Below are positions 46,101 to 55,080 of a DNA stretch of 64,000 bases, in pieces (within the stretch, counting starts at the first letter, position 1; every line of letters begins with the position of its first letter). The translations under genes and the position numbers were made by a program. Source of the DNA: Streptomyces sp. NBC_01476 (lineage in GTDB: Bacteria > Actinomycetota > Actinomycetes > Streptomycetales > Streptomycetaceae); contig NZ_CP109446.1 of the NCBI RefSeq assembly GCF_036227265.1, forward strand, positions 7,643,001-7,707,000. The letters run 5' to 3'. The notes under the pieces are model-generated. The model saw only the letters and a program-made list of their open reading frames with translations, had not been told where the DNA came from and made no database searches.

Positions 46101-46356
46101 GGTCCACTACGCCGACGGCGGCAGCGCCCCGGTCACCCTTGCCGCCACCGACTGGGCGGCGGGCGCACCGCGGCTCGGCGAGGACACCGCGGTCCGCGCC
46201 GACAGCCGCTACGACCGGCAGGGCGTGCCCGACGGCGTGGCGGTGAGCCTCTGGCACCTCACCGTCCCCCTGGACAGCGGCAGGACCGCGGTCTCGCTCA
46301 CCCTGCCCGACGAGACCCGGCTCGCGCTGTACGCGATGAGCGGCCGCAACGCCTGA
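43102..46356 (+). CDS. Secreted GH92 alpha-mannosidase (3)
   Basis: Predicted 1,084 residues; the ATG at 43102 follows GGGGGAGG. A Sec signal (about 5-30) is followed by LVNPFIGTENDGNTYPGAAV, the GH92 start motif. Glu494 in PSATLEYALADA is the likely general acid, and GNDDLGTMSAWQVLSAIG holds Asp669-Asp670. An Ig-like domain (about 790-890) links to the jelly-roll module (about 900-1,084; QYDVDGVSAAG, DFDGTGTSYPAEEL), the same type as in GH92 gene 2. It would act outside the cell as an exo-alpha-mannosidase. The operator between promoter and start implies repression without substrate. A hairpin separates it from GH92 gene 4, so the two are probably transcribed at different levels. Confidence 0.93.
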   Translation: MASRMRRLHGAAVALAVALVAAGAGALPAQAAPAHGGTAAGDLTHLVNPFIGTENDGNTYPGAAVPFGMVQLSPDTGHNTGYDYDQDHIRGFSSVHLSGVGCGLGGDLPVLPTTGDITATDNAVYAAPFTHADETASPGFYRVRLGTGVTAELTATARTGWQRYTFPATDKANVLLDSGQALHKVTSSTVTVLDDRTVLTAITGSGFCQDTTPYTLYTETRFDRPFASYGTWNGGAVTAGRRTSTSTGLGGAYVRFDTTQDHDVTAVTALSWVGADGAAKNLAAEGRGTFDSTRAAATKLWQDRLGQIRVRGGTDEQQRTFYSSLYRSFLAPNLGGDVDGRYTGWDGKVHPANGITYYQNWSLWDTYRTQQQLLSLLAPRESRDMALSLLRVADESGQLPRWGYATVETNIMTGDPVTPFLVDAYRQGLLKGHEEEAYRALKKHADTVPPASSPAAGRQADQEYLANGYVPYDPARPGKPGDNDFQHGPSATLEYALADAALGGMAKDLGHTSDARAYLTRGQNYRSILDPSTGFFRARDNDGMFVGPTDPAASTGFHEGTSWQYMWLVPQDLPGLVGLIGGSAAANARLDSFFAYDQLLQDPAGTARDVWVNGPYSYYNQDKYNPQNEPDLSAPYTYLSTGQPWKTTDVVHAALTLFTNAPNGVTGNDDLGTMSAWQVLSAIGIYPMSPGTDQWGVSTPLFDRVDLTLDKRYYPHGRLAVTAPGSSDTDRYIQSARLGGKALRTTYLTTEDIRAGKDLALTVGAQPSRWGTAASAAPPALDHVPDTRRHTAAALTPADPGVLAGGKATDVDVSAVLTGPGEVSGTLTVTAPAPLTADPARSSFRLDSGTVPATRVLPVHLSAPAGTPDGSYPLTVKVAQAGGPAVTRTVQVAVTTSTCTGTSGFCPQDLSAQYDVDGVSAAGATGGDFDGTGTSYPAEELPAPGPGLLGGRAYDFPDTTGSAANFATAHGQTVPLVPRAYSALDVLLAAHNGDITATATVHYADGGSAPVTLAATDWAAGAPRLGEDTAVRADSRYDRQGVPDGVAVSLWHLTVPLDSGRTAVSLTLPDETRLALYAMSGRNA

Positions 46357-46387
46357 CCCGACGACGCAGCCGGCGTACCCACCGACG

Positions 46388-46424
46388 GGCGTCCCGCCCT
46401 CCTGCCGAAGGCGGGCGGGACGCC
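46388..46424 (+). terminator. Hairpin between GH92 genes 3 and 4
   Basis: 12-bp stem GGCGTCCCGCCC/GGGCGGGACGCC with a 13-base loop, 32 bases after the stop. With no T run, it may be only a partial terminator. Confidence 0.6.
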
Positions 46425-46461
46425 TCACCACCCGGAGCCGCGACCAGAAAGGCAGTACCGC

Positions 46462-49400
46462 ATGAGAAGTGGCCGAGCCCGCAGAACGCTCACCAGATCC
46501 CTGGTCGCGGCGGCGGTATCAGTGGCCCTGACCGTACCCGCGTCGGCCTTCGCGCAAGCCGCGACCGGCCACGCGGGCGGCGCCCCTGCCCCCGCCTTCA
46601 CGACCTCGTTCGAGCCGGGTCAGGCACAGCCCGCGGACAGCACCGCCGAGACCCGCGGGGGCAAGCCGTGGGTCTCCGGAGTGACCGCGGGCACCCTGCC
46701 GGTCCTGCCGGGCAGCGTCAAGGACACGGTCACCGCGGTCACCGCGAGTTCCGACAACCCGCCGGACGAGACCGCGCCGAAGGCCGCCGACGAGGACCCG
46801 AACACCAAGTGGCTGACCTTCGCGCCCACCGGCTGGCTGCAGTACCAGCTGAGCGCTGACGTCACGGTCAAGAAGTACGCCATCACGGCGGCCAACGACT
46901 CCCCGGAGCGCGACCCGGAGAACTTCGAGCTCCAGGGCTCCGAGGACGGCTCCGGCTGGACCACCGTCGACACCCGCACCGCACAGGACTTCGCAGGCCG
47001 CTTCAAGTCCAACGTCTACGACGTGGCCACCCCCGGCGCGTACCGCTACTACCGGCTGAACGTCACGCTCAACCACGGTGGCACCATCGTGCAGCTGGCC
47101 GACCTGATCCTCTCCGACGGCTCGCCGGCCCCGGCGCCGGTCGCGGGGATGACCACCACCGTCGGCGCCGGCCCCTCGTCGGGCCCGAACGTCAAGCCGG
47201 GCGTCGGCTTCACCGGCCTCAAGGCACTGGAGTACTCCGGAACGCACACCCGGAACGGGTCGGTGCACGCGTACAACAAGCTCTACGACACGCACATCAA
47301 GGTCGGGCGCGACACCCGGCTGTCGTACGACATCTTCCCCGAGCTGACCGGCGGCGACCTGACCTACCCCAGCACGTACGCCTCGGTCGACCTCCACTTC
47401 ACCGACGGCAGTTACCTCAGCGGACTGCGGCGGCCCGCGCAGGACCAGAACGGTGTCGCGCTCACCCCGCAGGGCCAGGGCAAGGCCAAGATCCTCTACG
47501 CCTCGCAGTGGAACGCGGTGTCCGCCGACCTCGGCAAGGTGGCCGCGGGCCGGACCATCGACCGGATCCTGCTCGGCTACGACAACCCGGCCGGCACCGC
47601 CGCCCAGGGTGCGGCGACCCAGTTCAAGGGCTGGATCGACGACATCACCATCGGCGACGCCCCGGCCCGTGACACCGCGGCGAGCTACGTCGACCACGTC
47701 GACACCCGGCGCGGCACCAACTCCTCCGGCTCCTTCTCCCGCGGCAACAACCTGCCGCTGACCGCGGTGCCGAACGGCTTCAACTTCTTCACCCCGGTCA
47801 CCGACGCGGGCTCCGACTCCTGGGAGTACGCCTACGCGGCGCAGAACAACGCCGACAACCTGCCCACCCTGCAGGCGCTCGGCATCAGCCACGAGCCGAG
47901 TCCCTGGATGGGGGATCGCGACCTCTTCCAGGTGATGCCGTCCGGGGGCACCGGGACCCCGGACCTCAACCGCACCGCCAGGGCGCTGCCCTTCGAGCAC
48001 GCCGACGAGACCGCCAGGCCCGACTACTACGGCGTCACCTTCACCAACGGCATCAAGGCCGAGATGGCGCCCACCGACCACGCCGCGGAGTTCCGCTTCA
48101 CCTTCACCGGCGACAGCGGCGACCTGCTCTTCGACAACATCGACAACAACGGCGGTCTCACCTTCGACGCCGCCGCCGGCACCCTCGACGGCTGGTCGGA
48201 GCACCGCAGCGGCCTGTCCACCGGCGCCAGCCGGATGTTCGTGCACGCCGAGTTCGACCGGGCGCCCGCCACCGCGGCCAAGACCACCGGCCAGGGCCGC
48301 GACAACGTCACCGGCTACGCGCGGTTCGACACCTCCGGCAGCAAGGTGGTGACCATGCGCATCGCCACCTCGTTCATCAGCGCCGCCCAGGCGAAGAAGA
48401 ACCTGGACCTGGAGATCCCGGCCGGCACCTCGTTCGCCACCGTGCAGCACCGCGCGGCGCAGCAGTGGAACAGCCGCCTCGGCAAGGTCGAGGTGCAGGG
48501 CGCCAGTGACGACCAGCTGACCACGCTCTACTCGAACCTGTACCGGATGAACCTGTACCCCAACTCCGCCTCGGAGAACACCGGTACCGCCCAGCACCCG
48601 GTCTACCGGTACGCCAGCTCGTTCTCCAAGCAGGGCCCGAGCTCGCCCACCGAGACCGGCGCCCAGGTGGTGGACGGCAAGGTCTACGTCAACAACGGCT
48701 TCTGGGACAGCTACCGCACCGAGTGGCCGGCGTACTCCCTGCTGGAGTCGCGGACCGCCGGCGAACTCGCGAACGGCTTCGTCCAGCAGTACAAGGACGG
48801 CGGCTGGACCGCCCGCTGGTCCTCACCCGGCTACGCCGACCTGATGACCGGCACCAGTTCCGACGTGGCCTTCGCCGACGCCTTCGCCAAGGGCGTCACC
48901 GACTTCGACGTCAAGGCGGCCTACGACGCCGCGGTGAAGAACGCGACCGTCTTCCCGACCGCCTCCGGCGTCGGCCGCAAGGGCCTGGACACCTCGGTCT
49001 TCAACGGCTACACCAACACCTCGGTCGACGGCAGCGTCTCCTGGTCGCTCGACGGCTACATCAACGACTACGGCATCGGCACCATGGCGGCCAAGCTCGC
49101 CAAGGACCCGAAGACCGCCAAGGCCGACCGGCAGCGGTACCAGGAGGAGTCGGCGTACTTCCTGGGCCGGGCCCAGAACTACACCACGATCTTCAACCAG
49201 AACGTGGGCTTCTTCGAGGGCCGCAACGCCGACGGCTCCTGGCGTGTCCCGGACGCCCAGTACGACCCCCAGAACTGGGGCAACGAGTACACCGAGACCA
49301 ATGCCTGGAACTACGCCTTCACCGTGCCGCAGGACCCGGCGGGACTCGCCGCGATCTACGGCGGCAAGCAGAACCTGGAGAAGAAGCTCGACACCTTCTT

Positions 49401-50433
49401 CGCCACCCAGGAGACCGCCGACGGCGACGCGGGCGGCTACGGCGGCACCATCCACGAGATGCTGGAGGCCCGGGACGTCCGGATGGGCGAACTCGGCCTG
49501 AGCAACCAGCCGTCGTTCGGCATCCCGTACATGTACGACTACGCGGGTGACCCGGCCAAGACCCAGGCGGCCGTCCGGGAGATCCAGCGGCGGCTGTTCA
49601 CCGGCAGCTCGATCGGCCAGGGCTACCCGGGTGACGAGGACAACGGCGCCACCTCTACCTGGCAGATCTTCAGCGCGCTGGGCTTCTACCCGCTCCAGGT
49701 CGGCAGCGAGAACTACGTGATCGGCTCCCCGCTCTTCACCAAGGCCACCATCCACCTGGACAACGGCAGGAGCATCGTCGTCAACGCACCGGACAACAGC
49801 GGCAGCAACATCTATGTGCAGTCGCTGAAGGTCAACGGCAAGAAGTACGACAAGGCGTACCTGACGCAGAGTCAGCTCTCGGCCGGTGCGCGGCTCGACT
49901 TCACCATGGGCGCCAAGCCGTCGAAGTGGGGCACCGGCAAGGACGCGCTGCCCACGTCCCTGACCCCGGCCGGCAGCACACCGCAGCCGCTCGCCGACAC
50001 CACGGGACCGGGCCTCGGCACCGCGACCGCGGCCGACGGCACCGATGTCACCGCGCTCTTCGACAACACCTCGAAGACCGCCGTCACCTTCCCGACCGCC
50101 ACCCCGACGGTGACGTACGCCTTCACCGGCGCCGGCGCCAAGAAGCCGGCCGGGCAGCGGGCCACCTTCTACACCCTGACCTCCGGGGCCACCGAGGGCC
50201 AGGACCCCAGCAGCTGGCGCCTGGAGGGCACCAGCGACGGAACGCACTGGAAGACGCTCGACTCCCGGAGCGGCGAGACCTTCAGCAGCCGGCTGCAGAC
50301 CCGCCCCTTCGAGATCGCGCACCCCGGTGGCTACACGGGCTACCGCCTGGTGGTGACGGCCGGCGGCACGACGGCCACCACGCTCGCCGAGGTGGAACTG
50401 CTGGCCCAGGGAAGCGGGCACCCGCAGCACTGA
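46462..50433 (+). CDS. Secreted GH92-family enzyme (4), divergent active site
   Basis: Predicted 1,323 residues; the ATG follows AGAAAGG. A Sec signal (about 10-35), an F5/8C-like domain (about 85-215) and a second beta-sandwich (about 225-410) precede the GH92 core. The core begins YVDHVDTRRGTNSSGSFSRG, differs from the NPFIG start of the other three, and ends in a further F5/8C-like domain (about 1,190-1,320). Where the others have T-L-E, this protein has SWSLDGYINDYG (Asp864). GNDD is replaced by GDEDNGATSTWQ (Asp1058, Asp1060). It therefore belongs to a separate GH92 branch and may act on a different linkage or an unusual leaving group. No operator copy precedes it; it may rely on read-through from gene 3. 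Confidence 0.82.
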   Translation: MRSGRARRTLTRSLVAAAVSVALTVPASAFAQAATGHAGGAPAPAFTTSFEPGQAQPADSTAETRGGKPWVSGVTAGTLPVLPGSVKDTVTAVTASSDNPPDETAPKAADEDPNTKWLTFAPTGWLQYQLSADVTVKKYAITAANDSPERDPENFELQGSEDGSGWTTVDTRTAQDFAGRFKSNVYDVATPGAYRYYRLNVTLNHGGTIVQLADLILSDGSPAPAPVAGMTTTVGAGPSSGPNVKPGVGFTGLKALEYSGTHTRNGSVHAYNKLYDTHIKVGRDTRLSYDIFPELTGGDLTYPSTYASVDLHFTDGSYLSGLRRPAQDQNGVALTPQGQGKAKILYASQWNAVSADLGKVAAGRTIDRILLGYDNPAGTAAQGAATQFKGWIDDITIGDAPARDTAASYVDHVDTRRGTNSSGSFSRGNNLPLTAVPNGFNFFTPVTDAGSDSWEYAYAAQNNADNLPTLQALGISHEPSPWMGDRDLFQVMPSGGTGTPDLNRTARALPFEHADETARPDYYGVTFTNGIKAEMAPTDHAAEFRFTFTGDSGDLLFDNIDNNGGLTFDAAAGTLDGWSEHRSGLSTGASRMFVHAEFDRAPATAAKTTGQGRDNVTGYARFDTSGSKVVTMRIATSFISAAQAKKNLDLEIPAGTSFATVQHRAAQQWNSRLGKVEVQGASDDQLTTLYSNLYRMNLYPNSASENTGTAQHPVYRYASSFSKQGPSSPTETGAQVVDGKVYVNNGFWDSYRTEWPAYSLLESRTAGELANGFVQQYKDGGWTARWSSPGYADLMTGTSSDVAFADAFAKGVTDFDVKAAYDAAVKNATVFPTASGVGRKGLDTSVFNGYTNTSVDGSVSWSLDGYINDYGIGTMAAKLAKDPKTAKADRQRYQEESAYFLGRAQNYTTIFNQNVGFFEGRNADGSWRVPDAQYDPQNWGNEYTETNAWNYAFTVPQDPAGLAAIYGGKQNLEKKLDTFFATQETADGDAGGYGGTIHEMLEARDVRMGELGLSNQPSFGIPYMYDYAGDPAKTQAAVREIQRRLFTGSSIGQGYPGDEDNGATSTWQIFSALGFYPLQVGSENYVIGSPLFTKATIHLDNGRSIVVNAPDNSGSNIYVQSLKVNGKKYDKAYLTQSQLSAGARLDFTMGAKPSKWGTGKDALPTSLTPAGSTPQPLADTTGPGLGTATAADGTDVTALFDNTSKTAVTFPTATPTVTYAFTGAGAKKPAGQRATFYTLTSGATEGQDPSSWRLEGTSDGTHWKTLDSRSGETFSSRLQTRPFEIAHPGGYTGYRLVVTAGGTTATTLAEVELLAQGSGHPQH

Positions 50434-50483
50434 ACCACCCGCGGCAGTGACCCGCCCGCGGCAGTGACTCACCGGCAGGGACG

Positions 50484-50516
50484 GAAGGGGGCGCGGCAGC
50501 CGGCCGCGCCCCCTTC
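50484..50516 (+). terminator. Strong terminator after GH92 gene 4
   Basis: Perfect 14-bp stem GAAGGGGGCGCGGC and complement with a 5-base loop. Confidence 0.8.
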
Positions 50517-50589
50517 GCTGTGCCCCCGCGGAGCTCGCCCGCCCCCGGGCGGACGGCGCCGGGTGCCGGACATGGCCTAGCATCGGGCG

Positions 50590-51822
50590 ATGCCAACCAT
50601 GCGAGCGGTGCGGTCCGTTGTCGGCTGCCTGCTGGCCGGCGCCGTGCTGGCGGGCTGCGCCGGATCCCAGGGACCCGCGGACGCGTCCGGCCCGGCGCCG
50701 TCCCGCACGGCGCCCACAGCGACGGCGGCGCCGTCCGGCCCCCGTCCGGCTTCGACCACCACCCCGCCCAGCATCGGCAAGCCCATCAGCAAGCCGCGGC
50801 CCGGGGCCACGTCCCGCCCGCACCCGCCGAAGACCGCCGCCGGCGTCCCGCTCGCCGCCGGAAACCCGCGGGGCGGTGCGACCGTACCCGCCGAGGCACG
50901 GGCGGCGGACACCTCGCACCCGGCCCGCACGGTGGGCGACGGCACCCCGTCGGGCTGTACGTCGGCGGCCGTGGTCGCCGCGGTCGCGGCCGGCGGGGTG
51001 ATCACCTTCGACTGCGGCCCCGCGCCGGTGGTCATCACCATGACCGCGACCGCCAAGGTCCGCAACGCCGTCCCGCGGATCGTGCTGGACGGCGGCGGGA
51101 AGGTCACGCTGAGCGGCGGCGGCACACGGCGGATCCTCTCCATGGACACCTGCGACCAGGCCCAGGGCTGGACCACCTCGCACTGCCAGGACCAGGCCGA
51201 GCCTGAACTCACCGTCCAGAACCTCACCTTCGCCGACGGCAACTCCACCGGGAACACCGCGGAAGGGGGCGGTGGCGGCGCCGTCCTGGTGCGCGGCGGC
51301 CGGTTCAAAGCGGTCAACACCCGCTTCACCGGCAACCGTTGCGATCCGACCGGCCCCGACCTCGGCGGCGCCGCGATCCGGGTGCTCGACCAGTACCACG
51401 GCCTGCCGGTGTACATCACCGACAGCACCTTCACCGGCGGCAGCTGCTCCAACGGCGGGGCGCTCAGCAGCATCGGCGTCTCCTGGGTGGTCCTCAACAC
51501 CGTCATGACCGGCAACTCCGCCGTGGGCAGCGGCGCCAACCCGGCCCGCGGCGGAACTCCCGGCGGCGGCAGCGGCGGCGCGATCTACACCGACGGCAAC
51601 CGGTACACGGTGCGCGTCGAGGGATCCGACATCTCCCACAACGACGCGAAGGAAGGCGGCGGCGCCCTGTTCTACGTCAGCAACGACCGCACCGGCACCC
51701 TGAGCATCGCCTCCTCGACGCTGCGCGCCAACCCCAGCCACGGCTTCTCCACCGCGGGCTACCCCGGGATCTTCTTCCTCGGCTCGGGCAAGCCGGCCGT
51801 CTCCGGGTCCACGCTCAGCTGA
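50590..51822 (+). CDS. Lipoprotein with right-handed beta-helix domain
   Basis: Predicted 410 residues. The signal peptide ends in the lipobox LAGC (Cys23), so the protein is anchored outside the membrane. A Pro/Thr/Ser-rich linker (about 25-110) leads to a beta-helix with pectate-lyase-like repeats: VITFDCGPAPVVI, LTVQNLTFADGNS, FKAVNTRFTGNRC, VYITDSTFTGGSC, YTVRVEGSDISHNDA and LSIASSTLRANP. Such folds bind or cleave polysaccharides. I see no clear catalytic set, and similar proteins are often annotated simply as polymorphic outer membrane or parallel beta-helix proteins. Its stop codon is 2 bases from that of the convergent GH38. Confidence 0.78.
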   Translation: MPTMRAVRSVVGCLLAGAVLAGCAGSQGPADASGPAPSRTAPTATAAPSGPRPASTTTPPSIGKPISKPRPGATSRPHPPKTAAGVPLAAGNPRGGATVPAEARAADTSHPARTVGDGTPSGCTSAAVVAAVAAGGVITFDCGPAPVVITMTATAKVRNAVPRIVLDGGGKVTLSGGGTRRILSMDTCDQAQGWTTSHCQDQAEPELTVQNLTFADGNSTGNTAEGGGGGAVLVRGGRFKAVNTRFTGNRCDPTGPDLGGAAIRVLDQYHGLPVYITDSTFTGGSCSNGGALSSIGVSWVVLNTVMTGNSAVGSGANPARGGTPGGGSGGAIYTDGNRYTVRVEGSDISHNDAKEGGGALFYVSNDRTGTLSIASSTLRANPSHGFSTAGYPGIFFLGSGKPAVSGSTLS

Positions 51823-51824
51823 GC

Positions 51825-54800
51825 TCAGCCGACCGTTCGCACCAGCAGCGCCGCCGTCCCGCGCGCGGCCAGCGGCATCCGCAGGGTGCCGTCCGGCTCC
51901 GGTGCGAGAGCGACACCGTTCTCGCCCAGGAAGGAGCAGCGCAGCGTGGCGGCGCAGGGCACGTCCAGCCGCAGCCCGGCGGCCACCGGCTCGTCGGCGA
52001 AGGACTGCAGCCGGATCAGGAACGCACCCGGCTCCGCGGCCACCAGCCCCACCACCCGTACGTCCGGGCGGTCCACGGTCACCAGCGAGGTCACGGGCGC
52101 ACCACCGGGCGCCGCGGACGCGTCCGGCGTGCCGTACGCCCGCACCGCGTGCAGCGGGTGGCCGGGCTCGGCCGCCCGCATGCCGAGCGCCGCGGATTCC
52201 ACCGGATCACCGTCCCGGCGGACGGCCACGCTGTAGCGGAACGTCTGCTCGAAAGCCTGCCGGCTCGGGAAGTTGGTGTCCCAGATGTTGTTGTGCACCC
52301 AGGAGTAGAGGGTGCCTGGCTCCTGGCCGGGCACCGACGGCGGGTAAGGCACGTACGGGATCGCGATGTTGCCGTGCTGGACCAGCGGCGCGTCGTGGGT
52401 GGCCCAGCCCAGGGACACCCCGCCGCCGGTCAGGGTGGCCCAGCGGCGGATCGCCCGCATGTGCCGGGCCGAGCCGGGGACCAGCGGCAGGCCGGTGCCC
52501 ACCACCCCGCCGCTCGCCTCCGTCCTGACCACCGGATCGGGCAGCGCGAAGGGGAAGGCGAAGAAGGCGCTCTCCTTCGTCATGGTGGCCGGTTTGGCGA
52601 GATGGTTGGCGATGTCGAGGCGGGCGACGCCGTGCGGCAGAGTGAGCGTGGTGCGCAGCTTGGCGCCGCCGGGCGGCACACACTCGTAGACCAGCGTCTC
52701 GGCCACCGCCGACGAGGTCCGCTCCACCAGCACCGCGGCCGGGGCCACTTCGCGGCCGGCCAGCAGGTGCATGGAGTCGTCGGCCACCGTCTTGCTCGAC
52801 TGGTGGTTGAAGCCGCCGGCCGTCGCGTACCGGTCGTAGACATAGCCGTTGAAGCCGAACACCGCGTCGGCGGCGACGAGTTCGGTGCCGGTGGACTTGT
52901 CCACGATGGACGCGACGCGATTGCCGCGCAGGTCGACCCGCACCGCCAGGAACTCGTTCTCCAGCACCGGGTCTCCCCGGCCGGCCGGCCCGTGCGCCGG
53001 GTCCACCGCAACCATGGTGTCCACGGCATCCATGGTGTCCACGGCATCCACGGTGTCCGCCGCGCCCGTGGTCCGCGCTGTCCGCGCGGCCTGCGCGGCG
53101 AAGACATCCAGCCGTACGGTGCCGAGCGGCGGCACGTCCGCGACCGTGACGTGCAGGAAGCGGCCGGCCGCCCGGTGCAGCGGGTTGGTCTGCGGCTCGC
53201 CGGTCACCGGCAGCGCGCGGCCTGTGCAGCCGTCCAGCACCCGCGCCGGGACGTCCAGCGGCAGCACACTCTCGGGCAGGAAGAACCGTACGACGTCGGT
53301 CCGCGCCCGGCTGCGGGTGTTGACGACATGGAAACTCGCCCGCGCGCCGGGCGCCTGCGGCAGCGCCGTACCCAGCCGGTGCGCGGCCCGCTCCAGCAGC
53401 GCGAGCGCCCCGTCGTGCGCGCGGACCGCCTGCCCGTACTTCCAGTGCCACTGCTGCTCACCCGACCCGTGGCCGCGGCAGCCGTACGTCCACGGGTCGC
53501 CGGCCCCCCAGGTGTGCTCGTTGAAGAGGGACACCGCGCGGTAGACGCCGCCGGTCTCCCCGCCACCGGCGGCCCCGCCCTCGGCGCCCCGCAGGTCGGC
53601 GAGTACGTCCAGGGTCTGGGCGTCGGTGAGCGCGGACTGGGCGGTGCGGTTCATCGCCAGCGGCGCGGCGCCCGCGCCGACGCCGTCCACCCACCAGTCC
53701 GACCAGTCACCCTCGAAGGTCTCCAGCCGGTCGCCGACGCGCGCTTCGGCGTCGGTGAAGAAGTCCTCGTGCCGGGAGAGCCGCAGCTGCGGATAGGCCC
53801 AGGTCTCGTTCCACCGGCGTACGGTCTCGGCCGCGACCAGACGCGGCGGTCCGTTGTCGGCGAAGGTCCCCAGCACCCGCAGGTGCAGGACGTCCCACGG
53901 GTAGGGGTCGGCCTCGTACGCGGCGTCGAGGACCGGATAACCGGGTATGCCCCTGCCCTGGTGCGGCACCGCGTGCTCGGCGAGAGCGGTCAGATAGGCC
54001 GGGAAGAGGTCGTCGACGGCCGCGTGCGACTCGTCGAAGCCGATGATCGAGCCCTCCATGTACGCCAGCCCGTGCGGGGTGTCGGTCCGCCAGACCAGCA
54101 CCGACCCGCCGTCGGCGGTGCGCCAGCGGAACAGCCGCGGCAGCCGCGCTCCGCCGACCAGGTGCGGTGCCGCCCGCCCGGCCCAGTTGTGCGCCACCGA
54201 CAGCTGCCGCACACCGTGCCCGGCCAGCACGTCCTGCAGGCCGACGACCTGGCCGGGCACGTCGGTCTGCATGGCCGTGGTCAGCGGCACGCCGTAGCGC
54301 TCCCGGACGGCGACCGCGTCCCGCAGGAGTTCGTGCAGTTCGTCCACCGAGCAGGTCTCGCTGTGCAGGTTGAACGGCAGCGCGGTCAGCTCGATCCGGC
54401 CCTCGTGGACCCGCCGGACGAACTCGGCGACCTGGCTGGGCGGCCGGTGCGCGGTCCAGTCGGTGAAGGTCGAAAGGCCCTCCACCGACCAGCGGTAGCG
54501 CGCCGCCTCCGGCCAGTCGTCGGTGGCCCGGATCAGCTCAAGGACGGTGTCCAGCGCCGCGCGTCCCTCGGCCAGTACGGTGCCCTGCGGGTCGGTGTAC
54601 CCGATGTCCAGGTGCGCGTGCTGCACCAGGTGCACCGTCCAGTGCCGCTGCGGGCGCAGCAGCAGCGGCAGCGGCTCCGGCAGCGCGAGGTCCGGGAGGT
54701 CGAGATCGGCGCTGACCTCCTCCTCGACCGCCGGTACGAGCACCCGTACCGAACCGGCGGGGCCGTCGGTCACCTCGCAGTCGATCGGCGCGCCGCCGGA

Positions 54801-55025
54801 CATCCGCAGCACCGCGGAGCCGACCTGCCGGGCCGGGGCAGGCTCGACGTCCACGCGCACCGACTGGGTCAGCCCGCCCGAGGGGGTCCGCCGCAGCAGC
54901 GGCTCCAAGGAGACCCGGACGGTGGTCGCGCCGTGCCGGTGGACGCCGGTGACGGCGCGCTCGCGCAGCGCGTCGCGGGCGAGGGAGGAGTCCCACCAGG
55001 AGGGGCGGGTGTGGCGGTCGCTCAT
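51825..55025 (-). CDS. Cytoplasmic GH38 alpha-mannosidase
   Basis: Predicted 1,066 residues from the ATG at 55025; longer frames upstream run into the GH76 gene. There is no signal peptide. The zinc-binding GH38 motif HLVQHAHLDIGYTDP (His136, His138, Asp140) and the nucleophile Asp255 in MQTDVPGQV are visible, followed by the helical and large beta domains of the family. GH38 enzymes are retaining, zinc-dependent alpha-mannosidases. Being intracellular, it would cleave imported manno-oligosaccharides. It is the last gene of the importer operon, 55 bases after GH76. A short 18-bp tandem repeat interrupts its C-terminal half (see 53011). Its stop lies inside a palindrome shared with the convergent gene. 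Confidence 0.9.
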   Translation of the reverse strand: MSDRHTRPSWWDSSLARDALRERAVTGVHRHGATTVRVSLEPLLRRTPSGGLTQSVRVDVEPAPARQVGSAVLRMSGGAPIDCEVTDGPAGSVRVLVPAVEEEVSADLDLPDLALPEPLPLLLRPQRHWTVHLVQHAHLDIGYTDPQGTVLAEGRAALDTVLELIRATDDWPEAARYRWSVEGLSTFTDWTAHRPPSQVAEFVRRVHEGRIELTALPFNLHSETCSVDELHELLRDAVAVRERYGVPLTTAMQTDVPGQVVGLQDVLAGHGVRQLSVAHNWAGRAAPHLVGGARLPRLFRWRTADGGSVLVWRTDTPHGLAYMEGSIIGFDESHAAVDDLFPAYLTALAEHAVPHQGRGIPGYPVLDAAYEADPYPWDVLHLRVLGTFADNGPPRLVAAETVRRWNETWAYPQLRLSRHEDFFTDAEARVGDRLETFEGDWSDWWVDGVGAGAAPLAMNRTAQSALTDAQTLDVLADLRGAEGGAAGGGETGGVYRAVSLFNEHTWGAGDPWTYGCRGHGSGEQQWHWKYGQAVRAHDGALALLERAAHRLGTALPQAPGARASFHVVNTRSRARTDVVRFFLPESVLPLDVPARVLDGCTGRALPVTGEPQTNPLHRAAGRFLHVTVADVPPLGTVRLDVFAAQAARTARTTGAADTVDAVDTMDAVDTMVAVDPAHGPAGRGDPVLENEFLAVRVDLRGNRVASIVDKSTGTELVAADAVFGFNGYVYDRYATAGGFNHQSSKTVADDSMHLLAGREVAPAAVLVERTSSAVAETLVYECVPPGGAKLRTTLTLPHGVARLDIANHLAKPATMTKESAFFAFPFALPDPVVRTEASGGVVGTGLPLVPGSARHMRAIRRWATLTGGGVSLGWATHDAPLVQHGNIAIPYVPYPPSVPGQEPGTLYSWVHNNIWDTNFPSRQAFEQTFRYSVAVRRDGDPVESAALGMRAAEPGHPLHAVRAYGTPDASAAPGGAPVTSLVTVDRPDVRVVGLVAAEPGAFLIRLQSFADEPVAAGLRLDVPCAATLRCSFLGENGVALAPEPDGTLRMPLAARGTAALLVRTVG
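53011..53060. repeat. 18-bp minisatellite inside the GH38 gene
   Basis: CATGGTGTCCACGGCATC occurs twice exactly (53011-53028, 53029-53046), followed by a diverged third copy. On the minus strand it encodes the repeated DTVDAVDTMDAVDTM of a probable surface linker between beta domains. Confidence 0.85.
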
Positions 55026-55080
55026 CGGAATACGTGTTTCCTTGCGTGGCGGGGCTTTTTGCGGGCGGGGGTGGGCCGGC

